In this document: one piece after another, positions 34,422 through 43,420 of the stretch | Layout of the letters: the number at the start of each line of letters is the position of its first letter | How positions within the stretch are numbered: the stretch's first letter is position 1 | Notes under the pieces: generated by a model | Told to the model about the DNA's origin: nothing | The model's database searches: none | The model's input: the letters and a program-made list of their open reading frames with translations, nothing else | Made by a program: the position numbers and the translations under genes | Source: Bradyrhizobium sp. sBnM-33 | Lineage (GTDB): Bacteria; Pseudomonadota; Alphaproteobacteria; Rhizobiales; Xanthobacteraceae | NCBI RefSeq assembly: GCF_032917945.1 | Contig: NZ_CP136624.1 | Location: 8,184,001 to 8,248,000 of the forward strand | Direction of reading: 5' to 3' | DNA length: 64,000 nt

Positions 34422-36170
34422 ATGCCCGCCCAAGAACATCAAGCAAGGGCGGATCGCGTGGCGGGCAACGAACAAGAGACTTACGAATGCGATGCGCTGG
34501 TGGTGGGCTCCGGCTGTGCCGGGATGTCGGCGGCGGTCACCGCGGGACATCACGGGCTCAACGTTCTCATCGTCGAGAAGGAGCCGCGTTTTGGCGGCAC
34601 GACCGCTCGCTCCGGCGGCTGGCTGTGGATTCCCGGTACCTCGCTGGCGAAAGCGTGGGGCATCGAGGAAGGCCCGGACCAAGCGCGAACCTACCTGCGC
34701 CACGAAGCCGGCAACAGTTTCGATGCCGCGCGGATCGATGCGTTCTTAAGCGAAGGGCCAAAGGCCGTCGATTTTTTCACGACGAAGACGGCGGTACAGT
34801 TCGACATGCCGCTGACCTTTCCGGATTACCACGCCGAAGCCCCGGGCGGGGCGCAGGGCGGCCGCTCGATGGTGACGCTGCCGTTCGATGGCCGCGAGCT
34901 GGGCGAGCATATCAAGGATCTCGGCAATCCCCTCCCCGAACTCACCGTGTTCGGCATGATGCTGGGGTCGGGCAAGGAGATCGTCCATTTCATGCGCGCG
35001 ACCAAGTCGCTGACTTCGGCGATCTATGTCGCAAAACGCTTGTCGAAGCATGCGATGGACGTGAAGCGCCACGGCCGCGGCATGACATTGACCAACGGCA
35101 ATGCGCTGGCCGGGCGGCTGGCGAAATCTGCGTTTGACCTGAAAATTCCGCTGTGGCTGTCCTCACCGGTTCACGAACTGATCGTCGAGGACGGCGCGGT
35201 GCGCGGCGCGGTCGTCGAGCGCCACGGAAAGCTGATCCGCGTCAACGCCAAGCGCGGCGTGGTGCTCGCCTGCGGCGGCTTTCCGCACGATGCGGCGAGG
35301 CGCAAGATGATGTTTCCGCACGCGCCCACCGGCGCCGAGCATTTTTCGCCGGGCCCGGTCGGCAACACCGGCGACGGATTGCGGCTGGCGGAGACCGCCG
35401 GCGGGCGCATCGAAGATGCGTTGCCGAACGCAGCGGCCTGGGTGCCAGTCTCCATCACCGAGCGCAAGGACGGCTCCAAGGGCGTGATGCCGCATTTCAT
35501 CGACCGCGCCAAACCCGGCGTCATCGCGGTGATGCGCGACGGCAGGCGCTTTGCCAATGAAGGAAATTCCTATCATGACTTCGTGCAGGCGATGGTGAAG
35601 GCGGCAAAACCAGGCGAGGAGATCACCGCGTTCCTTGTGTGCGATCACCGCGCGCTGCGAAAATACGGCCTTGGTTGCGTGCCTCCGTTTCCGATGCCGC
35701 TTCGTCATCATCTCGCTACCGGTTACCTCAAGCGCGGTGCAACGCTGGCTGAACTGGCCGACAGAACCGGCATCGATCGACAAGGGCTCGAGGCAACGGT
35801 CGCCGAGTTCAACGCCTCGGCCGCGGAAGGCCGCGATCCCGCCTTCGGCAAGGGATCGCGCGCCTATAACCGCTACCAGGGCGATGCGCTGCACGGGCCG
35901 AATCCCTGCGTCGCGCCGATCAACAACGGACCGTTTTATGCGATCAAGCTGGTGATCGGCGATCTCGGCACCTATGCCGGTATCAAGACCGACGCGTATG
36001 CCCGCGCGCTCGACGAACACGGCCAACCGATCCCGGGCCTCTATGCCGCCGGCAACGACATGGCGAGCATCATGGGCGGCAACTATCCCGGCGCCGGCAT
36101 CACGCTCGGCCCCGCGCTGACGTTTGGCTACATCGCGGGTAAACATATTGCGGGCGAGGCTGCGCGCTAA
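34422..36170 (+). CDS. FAD-dependent dehydrogenase (KstD/fumarate-reductase flavoprotein family)
   Basis: A 582-residue flavoprotein. It has the FAD motif DALVVGSGCAGMSAAVTAG followed by LIVEKEPRFGGTTARSGGW at about residues 25-65, and a C-terminal GNDMASIMGGNYPGAGITLG typical of 3-ketosteroid dehydrogenase and flavin-binding succinate-dehydrogenase-like enzymes. These introduce or reduce a C=C bond next to a carbonyl. The start is uncertain: ATG at 34422 is used, but a TTG near 34395 in the same frame is nearer to GGGAGG. Divergent from the amidohydrolase-Rieske operon and possibly part of the same catabolic route. Confidence 0.85.
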   Translation: MPAQEHQARADRVAGNEQETYECDALVVGSGCAGMSAAVTAGHHGLNVLIVEKEPRFGGTTARSGGWLWIPGTSLAKAWGIEEGPDQARTYLRHEAGNSFDAARIDAFLSEGPKAVDFFTTKTAVQFDMPLTFPDYHAEAPGGAQGGRSMVTLPFDGRELGEHIKDLGNPLPELTVFGMMLGSGKEIVHFMRATKSLTSAIYVAKRLSKHAMDVKRHGRGMTLTNGNALAGRLAKSAFDLKIPLWLSSPVHELIVEDGAVRGAVVERHGKLIRVNAKRGVVLACGGFPHDAARRKMMFPHAPTGAEHFSPGPVGNTGDGLRLAETAGGRIEDALPNAAAWVPVSITERKDGSKGVMPHFIDRAKPGVIAVMRDGRRFANEGNSYHDFVQAMVKAAKPGEEITAFLVCDHRALRKYGLGCVPPFPMPLRHHLATGYLKRGATLAELADRTGIDRQGLEATVAEFNASAAEGRDPAFGKGSRAYNRYQGDALHGPNPCVAPINNGPFYAIKLVIGDLGTYAGIKTDAYARALDEHGQPIPGLYAAGNDMASIMGGNYPGAGITLGPALTFGYIAGKHIAGEAAR

Positions 36171-36197
36171 CGACGCTATCGCGGCTGGAACGAACGT

Positions 36198-36226
36198 CGA
36201 TCGATTCGATTATATCGAATCGATCG
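36198..36226. promoter_or_regulatory. Perfect 13-base-arm palindrome at ribosome site
   Basis: Arms CGATCGATTCGAT and ATCGAATCGATCG with a TAT centre, ending at the GGAGG of the next gene. As DNA it is an operator candidate; as RNA it would place a stable hairpin directly before the ribosome site. Confidence 0.65.
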
Positions 36227-36237
36227 GAGGCCGTTCC

Positions 36238-36708
36238 ATGCGTGTGCCGCACCTTTGCGCTGCCATCGTCGCTTTGAGCTTCGTTCCAACTCTAGCCTTT
36301 GCCGGCGTCACCGAGTGGCGCCGATATGTGATCGCGAGCACCGGGACCAGCGTCGACATGCCGGTCTCGATCTTCACCGTCGACGCCGGACCGCCGGAAG
36401 GCGGCACAGGACGGCGCTTTTTTACCGATGACCGCCGCGCCGACCTGACAGTGCAGTCCGTTCCCAATCCCCGGAACGATTCGCCCGCCACGTTCCTGGC
36501 CAAGATGCGGCCGCCTGCCAGCATCAGCTACAAGCGGATCACGCCTGATTTCTTTGTTGTGTCCAGTATTCGCAAGGACCGGATCTGGTACAACCGCTGC
36601 AACCGCGGCAACGGCACCCTGAACTGCGTGCTGATCAATTATCCCGTCTCCGAAAAACGCCAGTGGGACGACGTGGTCACGCGGATAAGCCATACGCTGC
36701 GAAGCTAG
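36238..36708 (+). CDS. Small exported hypothetical protein
   Basis: A 156-residue protein with a clear signal peptide (MRVPHLCAAIVALSFVPTLA, cut after AFA) and a mature domain containing VPNPRNDSPATFLAKMRPPA and a disulphide-capable pair in WYNRCNRGNGTLNCVLINYP. ATG 36238 follows GGAGG. The family is not recognised; small exported proteins of this look are frequent in Bradyrhizobiaceae. It is monocistronic and preceded by a perfect palindrome. Confidence 0.75.
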   Translation: MRVPHLCAAIVALSFVPTLAFAGVTEWRRYVIASTGTSVDMPVSIFTVDAGPPEGGTGRRFFTDDRRADLTVQSVPNPRNDSPATFLAKMRPPASISYKRITPDFFVVSSIRKDRIWYNRCNRGNGTLNCVLINYPVSEKRQWDDVVTRISHTLRS

Positions 36709-36827
36709 CGCGCTCGTGATCAGATCTTAGGCACCCGGGAAAAAACGGCAGTTCTATTCCGGCGCGGGAACCGTCCGGTATGCGCTGCGTTGCCGATGGT
36801 CGGCGTCAGTAACCGCGAGGTTGTTTC

Positions 36828-38336
36828 GTGAATCGCAGGGATTTCCTCGCAGCTTCTACGTTACCGTTGGCAACCGGCATCGCGTCCGGGCTTTTGTCCG
36901 TCGCCCGTGCCCAGCCTGTGCCGTTCGATCGATCCATCGTACGGCAAATGGCGCGCGACCTCGCAAGCAAACCCTACAAGGCGCCAAGCGAGAAGTTGCC
37001 CGACAATCTCGCCAATATCAATTACGACCGTTATCGGGCGATCCGATTCTTGCCGGACCGCGCGCTGTGGCGCGGCGAAAAATTGCCGTTCGAGGTGCAG
37101 TTTTTTCATCGCGGATTTTTTTACAAGAACCGGGTCGATATCTTCGAGGTAAAAAGCGGCCAGGCGGCGCCAATCGCCTACCGGCCCGACCTGTTTTCAT
37201 TCGGCGATCTGGCGCCGCCTGGTCCGGCAGTCGATCTCGGCTTTGCCGGGTTCCGGCTTCATGCGCCGATCAACAAGCCCGACTATTATGACGAAGTTTG
37301 CGTGTTTCTCGGCGCAAGCTATTTCCGCGCCGTTGCCAAAGGGCAATTGTACGGCCTTTCGGCGCGGGGGCTCGCCATCAACACCGGCGAAGCCAAGGGC
37401 GAAGAATTCCCGTTCTTCAAGACGTTCTGGATCGAAAAGCCGGCGCCGGGCGCCAACTCCATCGTTGTGCACGCGTTGCTCGACAGCGAGAGCGCCGCCG
37501 CGGCCTACCGTTTCACCATCCGCCCCGGCGACACCACCGTGTTCGACGTCGAAATGGCGATCTATCCGCGCGTCGAACTGCAACAAGCCGGCCTCGCACC
37601 GATGACCAGCATGTTCTTCTTTGGGCCGAATGACCGCAAGGACGTCGAAGACTTCCGCCCATCGGTCCATGATTCAGACGGACTTGCGATATTCAACGGC
37701 CGCGGCGAGGAGCTTTGGCGGCCGCTGCACAACCCGCGCGATCTTCAGGTCTCTTCGTTTGCCGACCTCAATCCGCGCGGCTTCGGCCTGATGCAGCGGC
37801 AGAAGGATTTTTTCGCCTATCAGGACCTGGAATCGAATTTCGAGCGCCGGCCGAGCCTGTGGGCGGAGCCGATCGGCGATTGGGGCGAAGGCGAGGTGAA
37901 GCTGCTCGAAATTCCGACCAAGGAAGAGATTCACGACAACATCGCATCGTTCTGGCGCCCCAAAGCAGCCTTGCCGGCCAAGGGCGAGCACACCTACACC
38001 TATCGTTTGCACTGGGGGCACGATGCGCCGAAGCCCAGCTCGCTCGCGCGATTTTCCCGAACCGGCATCGGCGCGAGAGGCGACAACGCCACGATTTTCG
38101 TGCTCGACGTGACCGGCGAGCGGCTGAAATCGGTCGATCCGAAAAGCTTGCGCGGCGTCGTGACGGCCGAGAAGGCGAAGATCCAGAACATCGTTACCCA
38201 GCCAAACCCGGCGACGGGCGGCTGGCGACTGAGCTTCGAGTTATTGAAGGAAAAGACCCCGGTCGAACTCCGCGCATCGCTCGTGCAGAACGAAGAGGCG
38301 GTATCGGAGGTCTGGGTTTATCGATGGACACCTTGA
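36828..38336 (+). CDS. Periplasmic glucan biosynthesis protein, OpgG/OpgD family
   Basis: A 502-residue MdoG-domain protein. The N-terminus MNRRDFLAASTLPLATGIAS is a twin-arginine signal, which in the family marks OpgD rather than Sec-exported OpgG. The conserved OpgG segments include YDRYRAIRFLPDRALWRGEK and FEVQFFHRGFFYKNRVDIFE. Start is GTG at 36828 behind GAGG. It overlaps the opgH start by 13 bases, so the two are co-translated. It acts in the periplasm on branching or release of osmoregulated glucans. Confidence 0.9.
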   Translation: MNRRDFLAASTLPLATGIASGLLSVARAQPVPFDRSIVRQMARDLASKPYKAPSEKLPDNLANINYDRYRAIRFLPDRALWRGEKLPFEVQFFHRGFFYKNRVDIFEVKSGQAAPIAYRPDLFSFGDLAPPGPAVDLGFAGFRLHAPINKPDYYDEVCVFLGASYFRAVAKGQLYGLSARGLAINTGEAKGEEFPFFKTFWIEKPAPGANSIVVHALLDSESAAAAYRFTIRPGDTTVFDVEMAIYPRVELQQAGLAPMTSMFFFGPNDRKDVEDFRPSVHDSDGLAIFNGRGEELWRPLHNPRDLQVSSFADLNPRGFGLMQRQKDFFAYQDLESNFERRPSLWAEPIGDWGEGEVKLLEIPTKEEIHDNIASFWRPKAALPAKGEHTYTYRLHWGHDAPKPSSLARFSRTGIGARGDNATIFVLDVTGERLKSVDPKSLRGVVTAEKAKIQNIVTQPNPATGGWRLSFELLKEKTPVELRASLVQNEEAVSEVWVYRWTP

Positions 38337-40468
38337 CGAAACCCGGCGGCGCGCCCGGGAATCGGGATATCCCGCTGACCGATTTCCTTCCTCCGGAATC
38401 GCCGACGGACATGACAGTGCAGGCCTTGCGGCGATTCGATCCGCCACCGGCGCCCGATTTTGCGCCGATGTGGATCCGGCGCGCCTTCGTTCTGACGGGC
38501 ACCGCGATCCTGACCGCGTCAGGCTGTTATGAGATGTACCGGGTGCTCCGGGTCGGCGGTGTCACGGTCCTGGAGTCGATCATCCTTGCACTGTTCGTGC
38601 TGCTGTTTGCATGGATCGCCTTCTCCTTCATGTCGGCGCTTTGCGGCTTCTTCGTGCTGCTGATGAGAAGGAAGGATGAGCTCGGCATCGACGCCAACGC
38701 GCCCCTGCCCGCGATCCACAGCCGCACCGCGATGCTGCTGCCGACCTATAATGAGGACCCTCATCGTGTCCTGGCACGATTGCAGGCGATCTATGAATCG
38801 GTTGACCAGACCGGACACGGCGCGCAGTTCGACTGGTTCGTGCTGAGCGACACCACAGATACCGCGATCTGGATCGCCGAGGAAAAATGTTTTCTCAAGC
38901 TTCGGCAGGACGTCGGTAGAACCGCCGCAATCTTCTATCGCCACCGCCCTGAGAACACCGCGCGCAAGTCGGGCAATATCGAGGAGTGGGTCAGGCGGTT
39001 CGGCTCCAGGTATGAATGCATGCTGATCCTGGACGCCGACAGCTTGATGACCGGCGACAGCATCGTTCGGCTTGTTGCCGCGATGGAGACGCATCCGAAG
39101 GCCGCGCTGATTCAGACGCTACCGGTCATCGTCAATGCCAGATCGCTCTTCGCGCGCTGGCAGCAATTCGCAGGCCGTTTGTACGGTCCGATGCTGGCCG
39201 CCGGGATCGCATGGTGGCATGGCTCGGAAGGCAATTACTGGGGCCACAACGCCATCATTCGCGTCCGCGCCTTTGCGCAACATGCAGGGCTACCCGAACT
39301 CCGGGGACGCAAGCCGTTCGGCGGGCACATCATGAGCCACGACTTCATCGAGGCGGCGCTGATGCGGCGCGGCGGCTGGGCCATCCATATGACGCCGACG
39401 CTCCGCGGCAGTTACGAAGAATCTCCGCCCACGCTTTCGGATTTTGCCGCGCGTGACCGTCGCTGGTGCCAGGGCAATCTGCAGCATCTGGCGCTGCTGC
39501 CGACCCGCGGCTTTCACTGGGTCTCGCGGCTTCATCTGCTGACGGGGATCGGGTCATATCTCACCGCGCCGCTCTGGTTGATCTTTCTTGTTTTCGGAAT
39601 CCTGGTCTCGTTGCAAGCGCAGTTCGTACGGCCCGAATATTTTCCTAAAGGCTACTCGTTGTTTCCGCAATGGCCGGCGCAGGATCCGGTCCTTGCAGCA
39701 TGGGTATTTGCAGGCACGATGGGAATGCTGATCGTGCCGAAGCTGCTGGCTTTCATCGTGCTTCTTGCCGATCGCGACACGCGCAGGAAGTTCGGCGGCG
39801 GTCCGCTGGTGCTTGCCGGCATTGGTGCCGAGACAATCCTTTCCGGTTTGACCGCGCCTGTCATGATGGTCTTCCAGTCGTCCGCTGTCGGCGGAATCCT
39901 GTTCGGGCGCGACGCAGGATGGCAGGTTCAGCGCCGGGACGATGGCGCGGTCGCGCAGCGTGACATCCTCAGCACCTATTCAGTGCCGACATTGATTGGC
40001 ATCGCCATGGCCATCAGCGCCTATGCCGTGTCGCTGTCGTTGCTGCTGTGGATGACGCCGGTGATCCTCGGGCTGTTGCTTTCCATTCCGATCGCGATGC
40101 TGTCGTCATCGTCGGGTGCGAACCGCAGGTCCGGATTGTTCAAAACCCCCGAGCAGACGGCGCCGCCGCCGGTGCTGGCGCGCGCCAATGAGCTCGCGAG
40201 CGCGCCGCATTCGTCGCTCGCCTGCCCGCTGCGCGAATTGCTTGACGATGCTCGCCTGCTCGAAGCACACCTGAACAACCTCTCCGGACAAAGGCCGCGG
40301 AAGCGCGGCGACGTCGATCCGCATCTCGCGATCGCGCGCGCAAAAATCGAAGATGCCGAAACTTTCGAGGAGGCGGCGGGGTTTCTGAGCCAGCGCGAGA
40401 AGTTCGCGGTGCTCAATGCGCCTGCGATCCTCACCGCGCTGCTGGCGCTGCCGCGTCATCAGGCGTGA
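38324..40468 (+). CDS. opgH: Glucan glucosyltransferase OpgH
   Basis: A 714-residue inner-membrane family-2 glycosyltransferase. Two N-terminal membrane helices (about 52-112) precede the GT domain with LPTYNEDPHRVLARLQAIYE near residue 140, the D-x-D region LILDADSLMTGD, HIMSHDFIEAALMRRGGW and the processive Q/RxxRW box in RDRRWCQGNLQHLALLPTRG. Several further helices follow. It builds the beta-glucan backbone from UDP-glucose. The true start is ATG 38324; the frame is open earlier only as a shadow of the upstream gene. Somewhat shorter than E. coli OpgH (847 residues). Confidence 0.93.
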   Translation: MDTLTKPGGAPGNRDIPLTDFLPPESPTDMTVQALRRFDPPPAPDFAPMWIRRAFVLTGTAILTASGCYEMYRVLRVGGVTVLESIILALFVLLFAWIAFSFMSALCGFFVLLMRRKDELGIDANAPLPAIHSRTAMLLPTYNEDPHRVLARLQAIYESVDQTGHGAQFDWFVLSDTTDTAIWIAEEKCFLKLRQDVGRTAAIFYRHRPENTARKSGNIEEWVRRFGSRYECMLILDADSLMTGDSIVRLVAAMETHPKAALIQTLPVIVNARSLFARWQQFAGRLYGPMLAAGIAWWHGSEGNYWGHNAIIRVRAFAQHAGLPELRGRKPFGGHIMSHDFIEAALMRRGGWAIHMTPTLRGSYEESPPTLSDFAARDRRWCQGNLQHLALLPTRGFHWVSRLHLLTGIGSYLTAPLWLIFLVFGILVSLQAQFVRPEYFPKGYSLFPQWPAQDPVLAAWVFAGTMGMLIVPKLLAFIVLLADRDTRRKFGGGPLVLAGIGAETILSGLTAPVMMVFQSSAVGGILFGRDAGWQVQRRDDGAVAQRDILSTYSVPTLIGIAMAISAYAVSLSLLLWMTPVILGLLLSIPIAMLSSSSGANRRSGLFKTPEQTAPPPVLARANELASAPHSSLACPLRELLDDARLLEAHLNNLSGQRPRKRGDVDPHLAIARAKIEDAETFEEAAGFLSQREKFAVLNAPAILTALLALPRHQA

Positions 40469-40597
40469 AACTTCACATTTTGCGTCACGTCGCTGCAATC
40501 TAAACTAGCGTTCCGGACCGTGGTCGGATCGGGGCACCCGCTGCGCAATCTTGGCCGGCGCGGCAAATCTGCTAGAGTGCCCGTCAGCGAGGCGAAA

Positions 40598-42364
40598 ATG
40601 GAAGCGCCCGGACCCGAGCGAAGACTCGCTGCAGTCCTTGCCGCCGACATGGTCGGCTACAGCCGGCTGATGGAGGTCGACGAGGCGGGGACACTTGCGC
40701 GTCTCAAGACCCATCGGCTCGAGCTGATCGATCCCTCGATTGCCAAGAACCGTGGCCGCATCATCAAGACCACCGGCGACGGCATGCTGGTGGAGTTCCA
40801 CAGCGTCGTTGACGCGGTGTCATGCGCCGCCGAGATCCAGCGCCGGATGGCGCGGCGCAATGCCGACGTATCGCCGGCACGATGGATCCAGTTCCGCATC
40901 GGTATCAATCTGGGCGACATCCTTATCGAGGAGAACGACATTTTCGGCGACGGCGTCAACGTCGCGGCCCGTCTCGAAGTGCTCGCGGAGCCGGGCGGGA
41001 TCTGCGTCTCGGGCGCAGTGCGCGATCAAGTCGGCGACCGGATCGACGACATCGCCTTTGAGGATCTCGGCAATCAGAACCTCAAGAATATCACCCGCCC
41101 GATCCACGTCTTTCGAGTGCGGTTAGAACCGGATGCGGCTGAGGCCGCGGCAAGCGGCAAGGACGGTACGGCAGCGACGGCCACGACCCGAAAGCCGTCG
41201 ATCGCCGTGCTGCCGCTGGTCAATATGAGCGGCGATCCCGAACAGGAATTCTTTGCGGACGGCCTCACCGAGGACATCATCACCGAGTTGTCGCGCTTCC
41301 GCGACCTTCTCGTCATCTCGCGCAACTCGACCTTCGTGCACAAGGGCAAAGCGGTAAAGGTGCAGGAGGTCGCACGCGAGCTCGACGTCGAATACGTGCT
41401 CGAGGGTAGCGTGCGCAAGGTCGGCGATCGCGTTCGCGTCACCGTGCAGCTGATCGACGCGCAAACCGACCGGCACGTCTGGGCGGAACGATATGACCGC
41501 AAGCTGGAGGACATCTTCGCCATTCAGGACGAAGTGACCGGGGCAATCGTGGCCACCCTTCCCGGCCGCGTCGAGGCCGCCACGCACGAACGCGCGAAGC
41601 GCAAGCGGACCGACAACATGGCGGCCTACGAGTGCGTGCTGGCTGCCAAGGTGCTGCACCACCGCTCACAGCGCGAAGCCAACGCCGAGGCGCAGGCCCT
41701 GCTCGACCGCGCCATCGCGCTCGATCCGAATTATGCGCACGCCCATGCCTGGAAGGCGTGCGTGCTGGGCCAAACCTGGATCTATGGATGGTGCGAAGAT
41801 CGCGACGTCACCTTCCAGCACGTGGCTGCCGAGTTGCAGATCGCGCTGGCGCTCGATGATAATGACAGCGACGTTCACCGCATCCTGGCCGCGGTTAACT
41901 TGACGCGCGACGATCACGACAGGGCCGCCTACCATCAGGAGCGGGCGCTCGCACTCAATCCCAACTACGATCTGGTCGTGGTGCAACAGGGCGAGTTTCT
42001 GACCTGGCTGGGGCGGCCGGAAGAAGGGATCGACTGGATCAAGAAGGCGATGCGCCTCAACCCGTTCCACCCCGAGCGCTTCTGGAACCACCTCGGTCGC
42101 GCGTATTATTGCGCGGAGAAATTTGCGGAAGCCGCCGAGGCCTTCGCGCGGATCACGCGGCCCGACTTCACCCATCACGCTTTCTTGGCCGCCATCTTCG
42201 CACAGATGGGCGACGCCGTTGCGGCCTCCGCCCATGCCGCAGAGGTCATGAGGCTCGAGCCGGGTTTCTCGGTGGCCGGCTATCTCGCCACCCAGCACTA
42301 CAAGCACGAGGCGGACCGCGCGCGTCATGAGGCCGGCCTGCTCAAGGCGGGGTTACCGGCGTGA
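40598..42364 (+). CDS. Class III adenylate/guanylate cyclase with TolB-like and TPR domains, copy 1
   Basis: A 588-residue cytosolic protein. The cyclase homology domain covers residues 8-190, with metal aspartates Asp17 (AADMVGYSRLM) and Asp61 (KTTGDGMLVEF) and transition-state Asn121/Arg125 (GVNVAARLE). A TolB/FlgO-like domain follows (IAVLPLVNMSGDPEQEFFAD, ELDVEYVLEGSVRKVGDRVR) and then TPR-type helices (ALDPNYAHAHAWKACVLGQT). ATG 40598 follows GAGG; no membrane segment. The key catalytic residues are kept, so it may make cAMP or cGMP. A paralogue lies at 51108. Confidence 0.88.
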   Translation: MEAPGPERRLAAVLAADMVGYSRLMEVDEAGTLARLKTHRLELIDPSIAKNRGRIIKTTGDGMLVEFHSVVDAVSCAAEIQRRMARRNADVSPARWIQFRIGINLGDILIEENDIFGDGVNVAARLEVLAEPGGICVSGAVRDQVGDRIDDIAFEDLGNQNLKNITRPIHVFRVRLEPDAAEAAASGKDGTAATATTRKPSIAVLPLVNMSGDPEQEFFADGLTEDIITELSRFRDLLVISRNSTFVHKGKAVKVQEVARELDVEYVLEGSVRKVGDRVRVTVQLIDAQTDRHVWAERYDRKLEDIFAIQDEVTGAIVATLPGRVEAATHERAKRKRTDNMAAYECVLAAKVLHHRSQREANAEAQALLDRAIALDPNYAHAHAWKACVLGQTWIYGWCEDRDVTFQHVAAELQIALALDDNDSDVHRILAAVNLTRDDHDRAAYHQERALALNPNYDLVVVQQGEFLTWLGRPEEGIDWIKKAMRLNPFHPERFWNHLGRAYYCAEKFAEAAEAFARITRPDFTHHAFLAAIFAQMGDAVAASAHAAEVMRLEPGFSVAGYLATQHYKHEADRARHEAGLLKAGLPA

Positions 42365-42459
42365 GGTTCGCCGGGATCAAATCGCGGTGGACGAGGTCTT
42401 GATGCTGCCGTCTGTAGTTCGCGGCCGCAGCCCGCCTTCGCCAAGTGGCTTCGGCGAGG

Positions 42460-42535
42460 CAGCCTTCGCTTGCTTCGCTACGATAGAGAAGAATGTGGCT
42501 TGCCTAGCCGTAGCTTGCGAAGCAAGCGAAGGCTG
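42460..42535. repeat. Imperfect hairpin abutting tRNA 3-prime end
   Basis: Arms CAGCCTTCGCTTGCTTCGC and GCGAAGCAAGCGAAGGCTG, running into the CCA of tRNA-Val on the minus strand. It could be a post-tRNA termination or processing hairpin, or a repeat. 42365-42459 shows nothing else. Confidence 0.75.
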
Positions 42536-42608
42536 GTGGGCGCGACAGGGATCGAACCTGTGACCCCTACCATGTCAAGGTAGTGCTCTCCCGCTGAGCT
42601 ACGCGCCC
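42534..42608 (-). tRNA. tRNA-Val (anticodon GAC)
   Basis: The minus strand folds to a complete cloverleaf: acceptor GGGCGCG/CGCGCCC, D-arm GCTCAGCGGGAGAGC, anticodon stem CTACC/GGTAG with loop TTGACAT (GAC), T-arm ACAGG-TTCGATC-CCTGT, discriminator A and encoded CCA. 75 bases including CCA. Reads GUC (and by wobble GUU) codons. Confidence 0.97.
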
Positions 42609-42742
42609 CAGAATGGGATGACCTGTCATCCCGCTCCAGCTTTATTCGTATTGGGTGGGGTCCGTATATCGGCTCCAAAGCGCCCGGGCAAGGATGCTCG
42701 GGACTAATTTCTGGTGCCTTTTCGAACGAAATAGCCGCCGAA

Positions 42743-43102
42743 TCAGGCCGCCAGCATCTTGTTCACTTCGCTGACCAGTTCGCGGAGGTGAACGGGCTTG
42801 GCCAGCACCTTGGCGTTCTTGGGTGCCTCCGAATCGGAATTCAGGGCGACCGCGGCAAAGCCGGTGATGAACATGATCTTGATGTCGGGGTCGAGTTCCG
42901 AGGCGCGGCGCGCCAGCTCGATGCCGTCCATTTCGGGCATCACGATATCGGTCAGCAGCATCTCGAACGGCTCCTCACGCAGGCGCTGATAGGCCGACAT
43001 GCCGTTGTCGTGAGGCGAGACCTGAAACCCGGCGTTTTCCAGCGCCTTGACCAGGAAACGTCGCATGTCGTTGTCGTCTTCGGCGAGGAGGATCTTGTGC
43101 AT
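42743..43102 (-). CDS. cpdR: Single-domain response regulator CpdR
   Basis: A 119-residue stand-alone receiver domain: acidic pocket LLAEDDNDMRRFL, phospho-acceptor Asp52 in LLTDIVMPEMDG, and switch Lys in VLAKPVHL. Sequence and length match CpdR, the ClpXP adaptor that, when unphosphorylated, targets cell-cycle proteins including PopA/RcdA-dependent cargo and CtrA; it is phosphorylated by CckA-ChpT. ATG at 43102 is used since upstream in-frame codons lack family similarity. Divergent from the N-formylglutamate amidohydrolase. Confidence 0.9.
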   Translation of the reverse strand: MHKILLAEDDNDMRRFLVKALENAGFQVSPHDNGMSAYQRLREEPFEMLLTDIVMPEMDGIELARRASELDPDIKIMFITGFAAVALNSDSEAPKNAKVLAKPVHLRELVSEVNKMLAA

Positions 43103-43420
43103 GGCGGTCAGTCGTCGAACCTGGCTTGGAGGATCATTGCGCCCACTAAGCCCGACAGAGGGTAAATTTCGGGTGAAAGGTAACGGCTTCTTGGCGGCAG
43201 CGGGCGACGCTATTTCTGTAGCGGCGCGCATCAGGATCGATCAAGGCGGCGCTTTTCAGGCGTTTACAACACCTTCCAGGAGAACGGTGGCTTTTTTCGC
43301 TTGGCAGAATGATTACGATTACGGACAATGCATCCTTACAGCCCCTGCCCTCCGGCAGAATCGGTCGCATCAGCGACCGGCCGAAGGGAAATGCGGACAT
43401 TCAAGGGACAGCGCCCGACG

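Noticed and set aside
42327..42563. Open frame ending in WWARQGSNL over the tRNA
   Set aside because: Typical false frame read through a tRNA gene.
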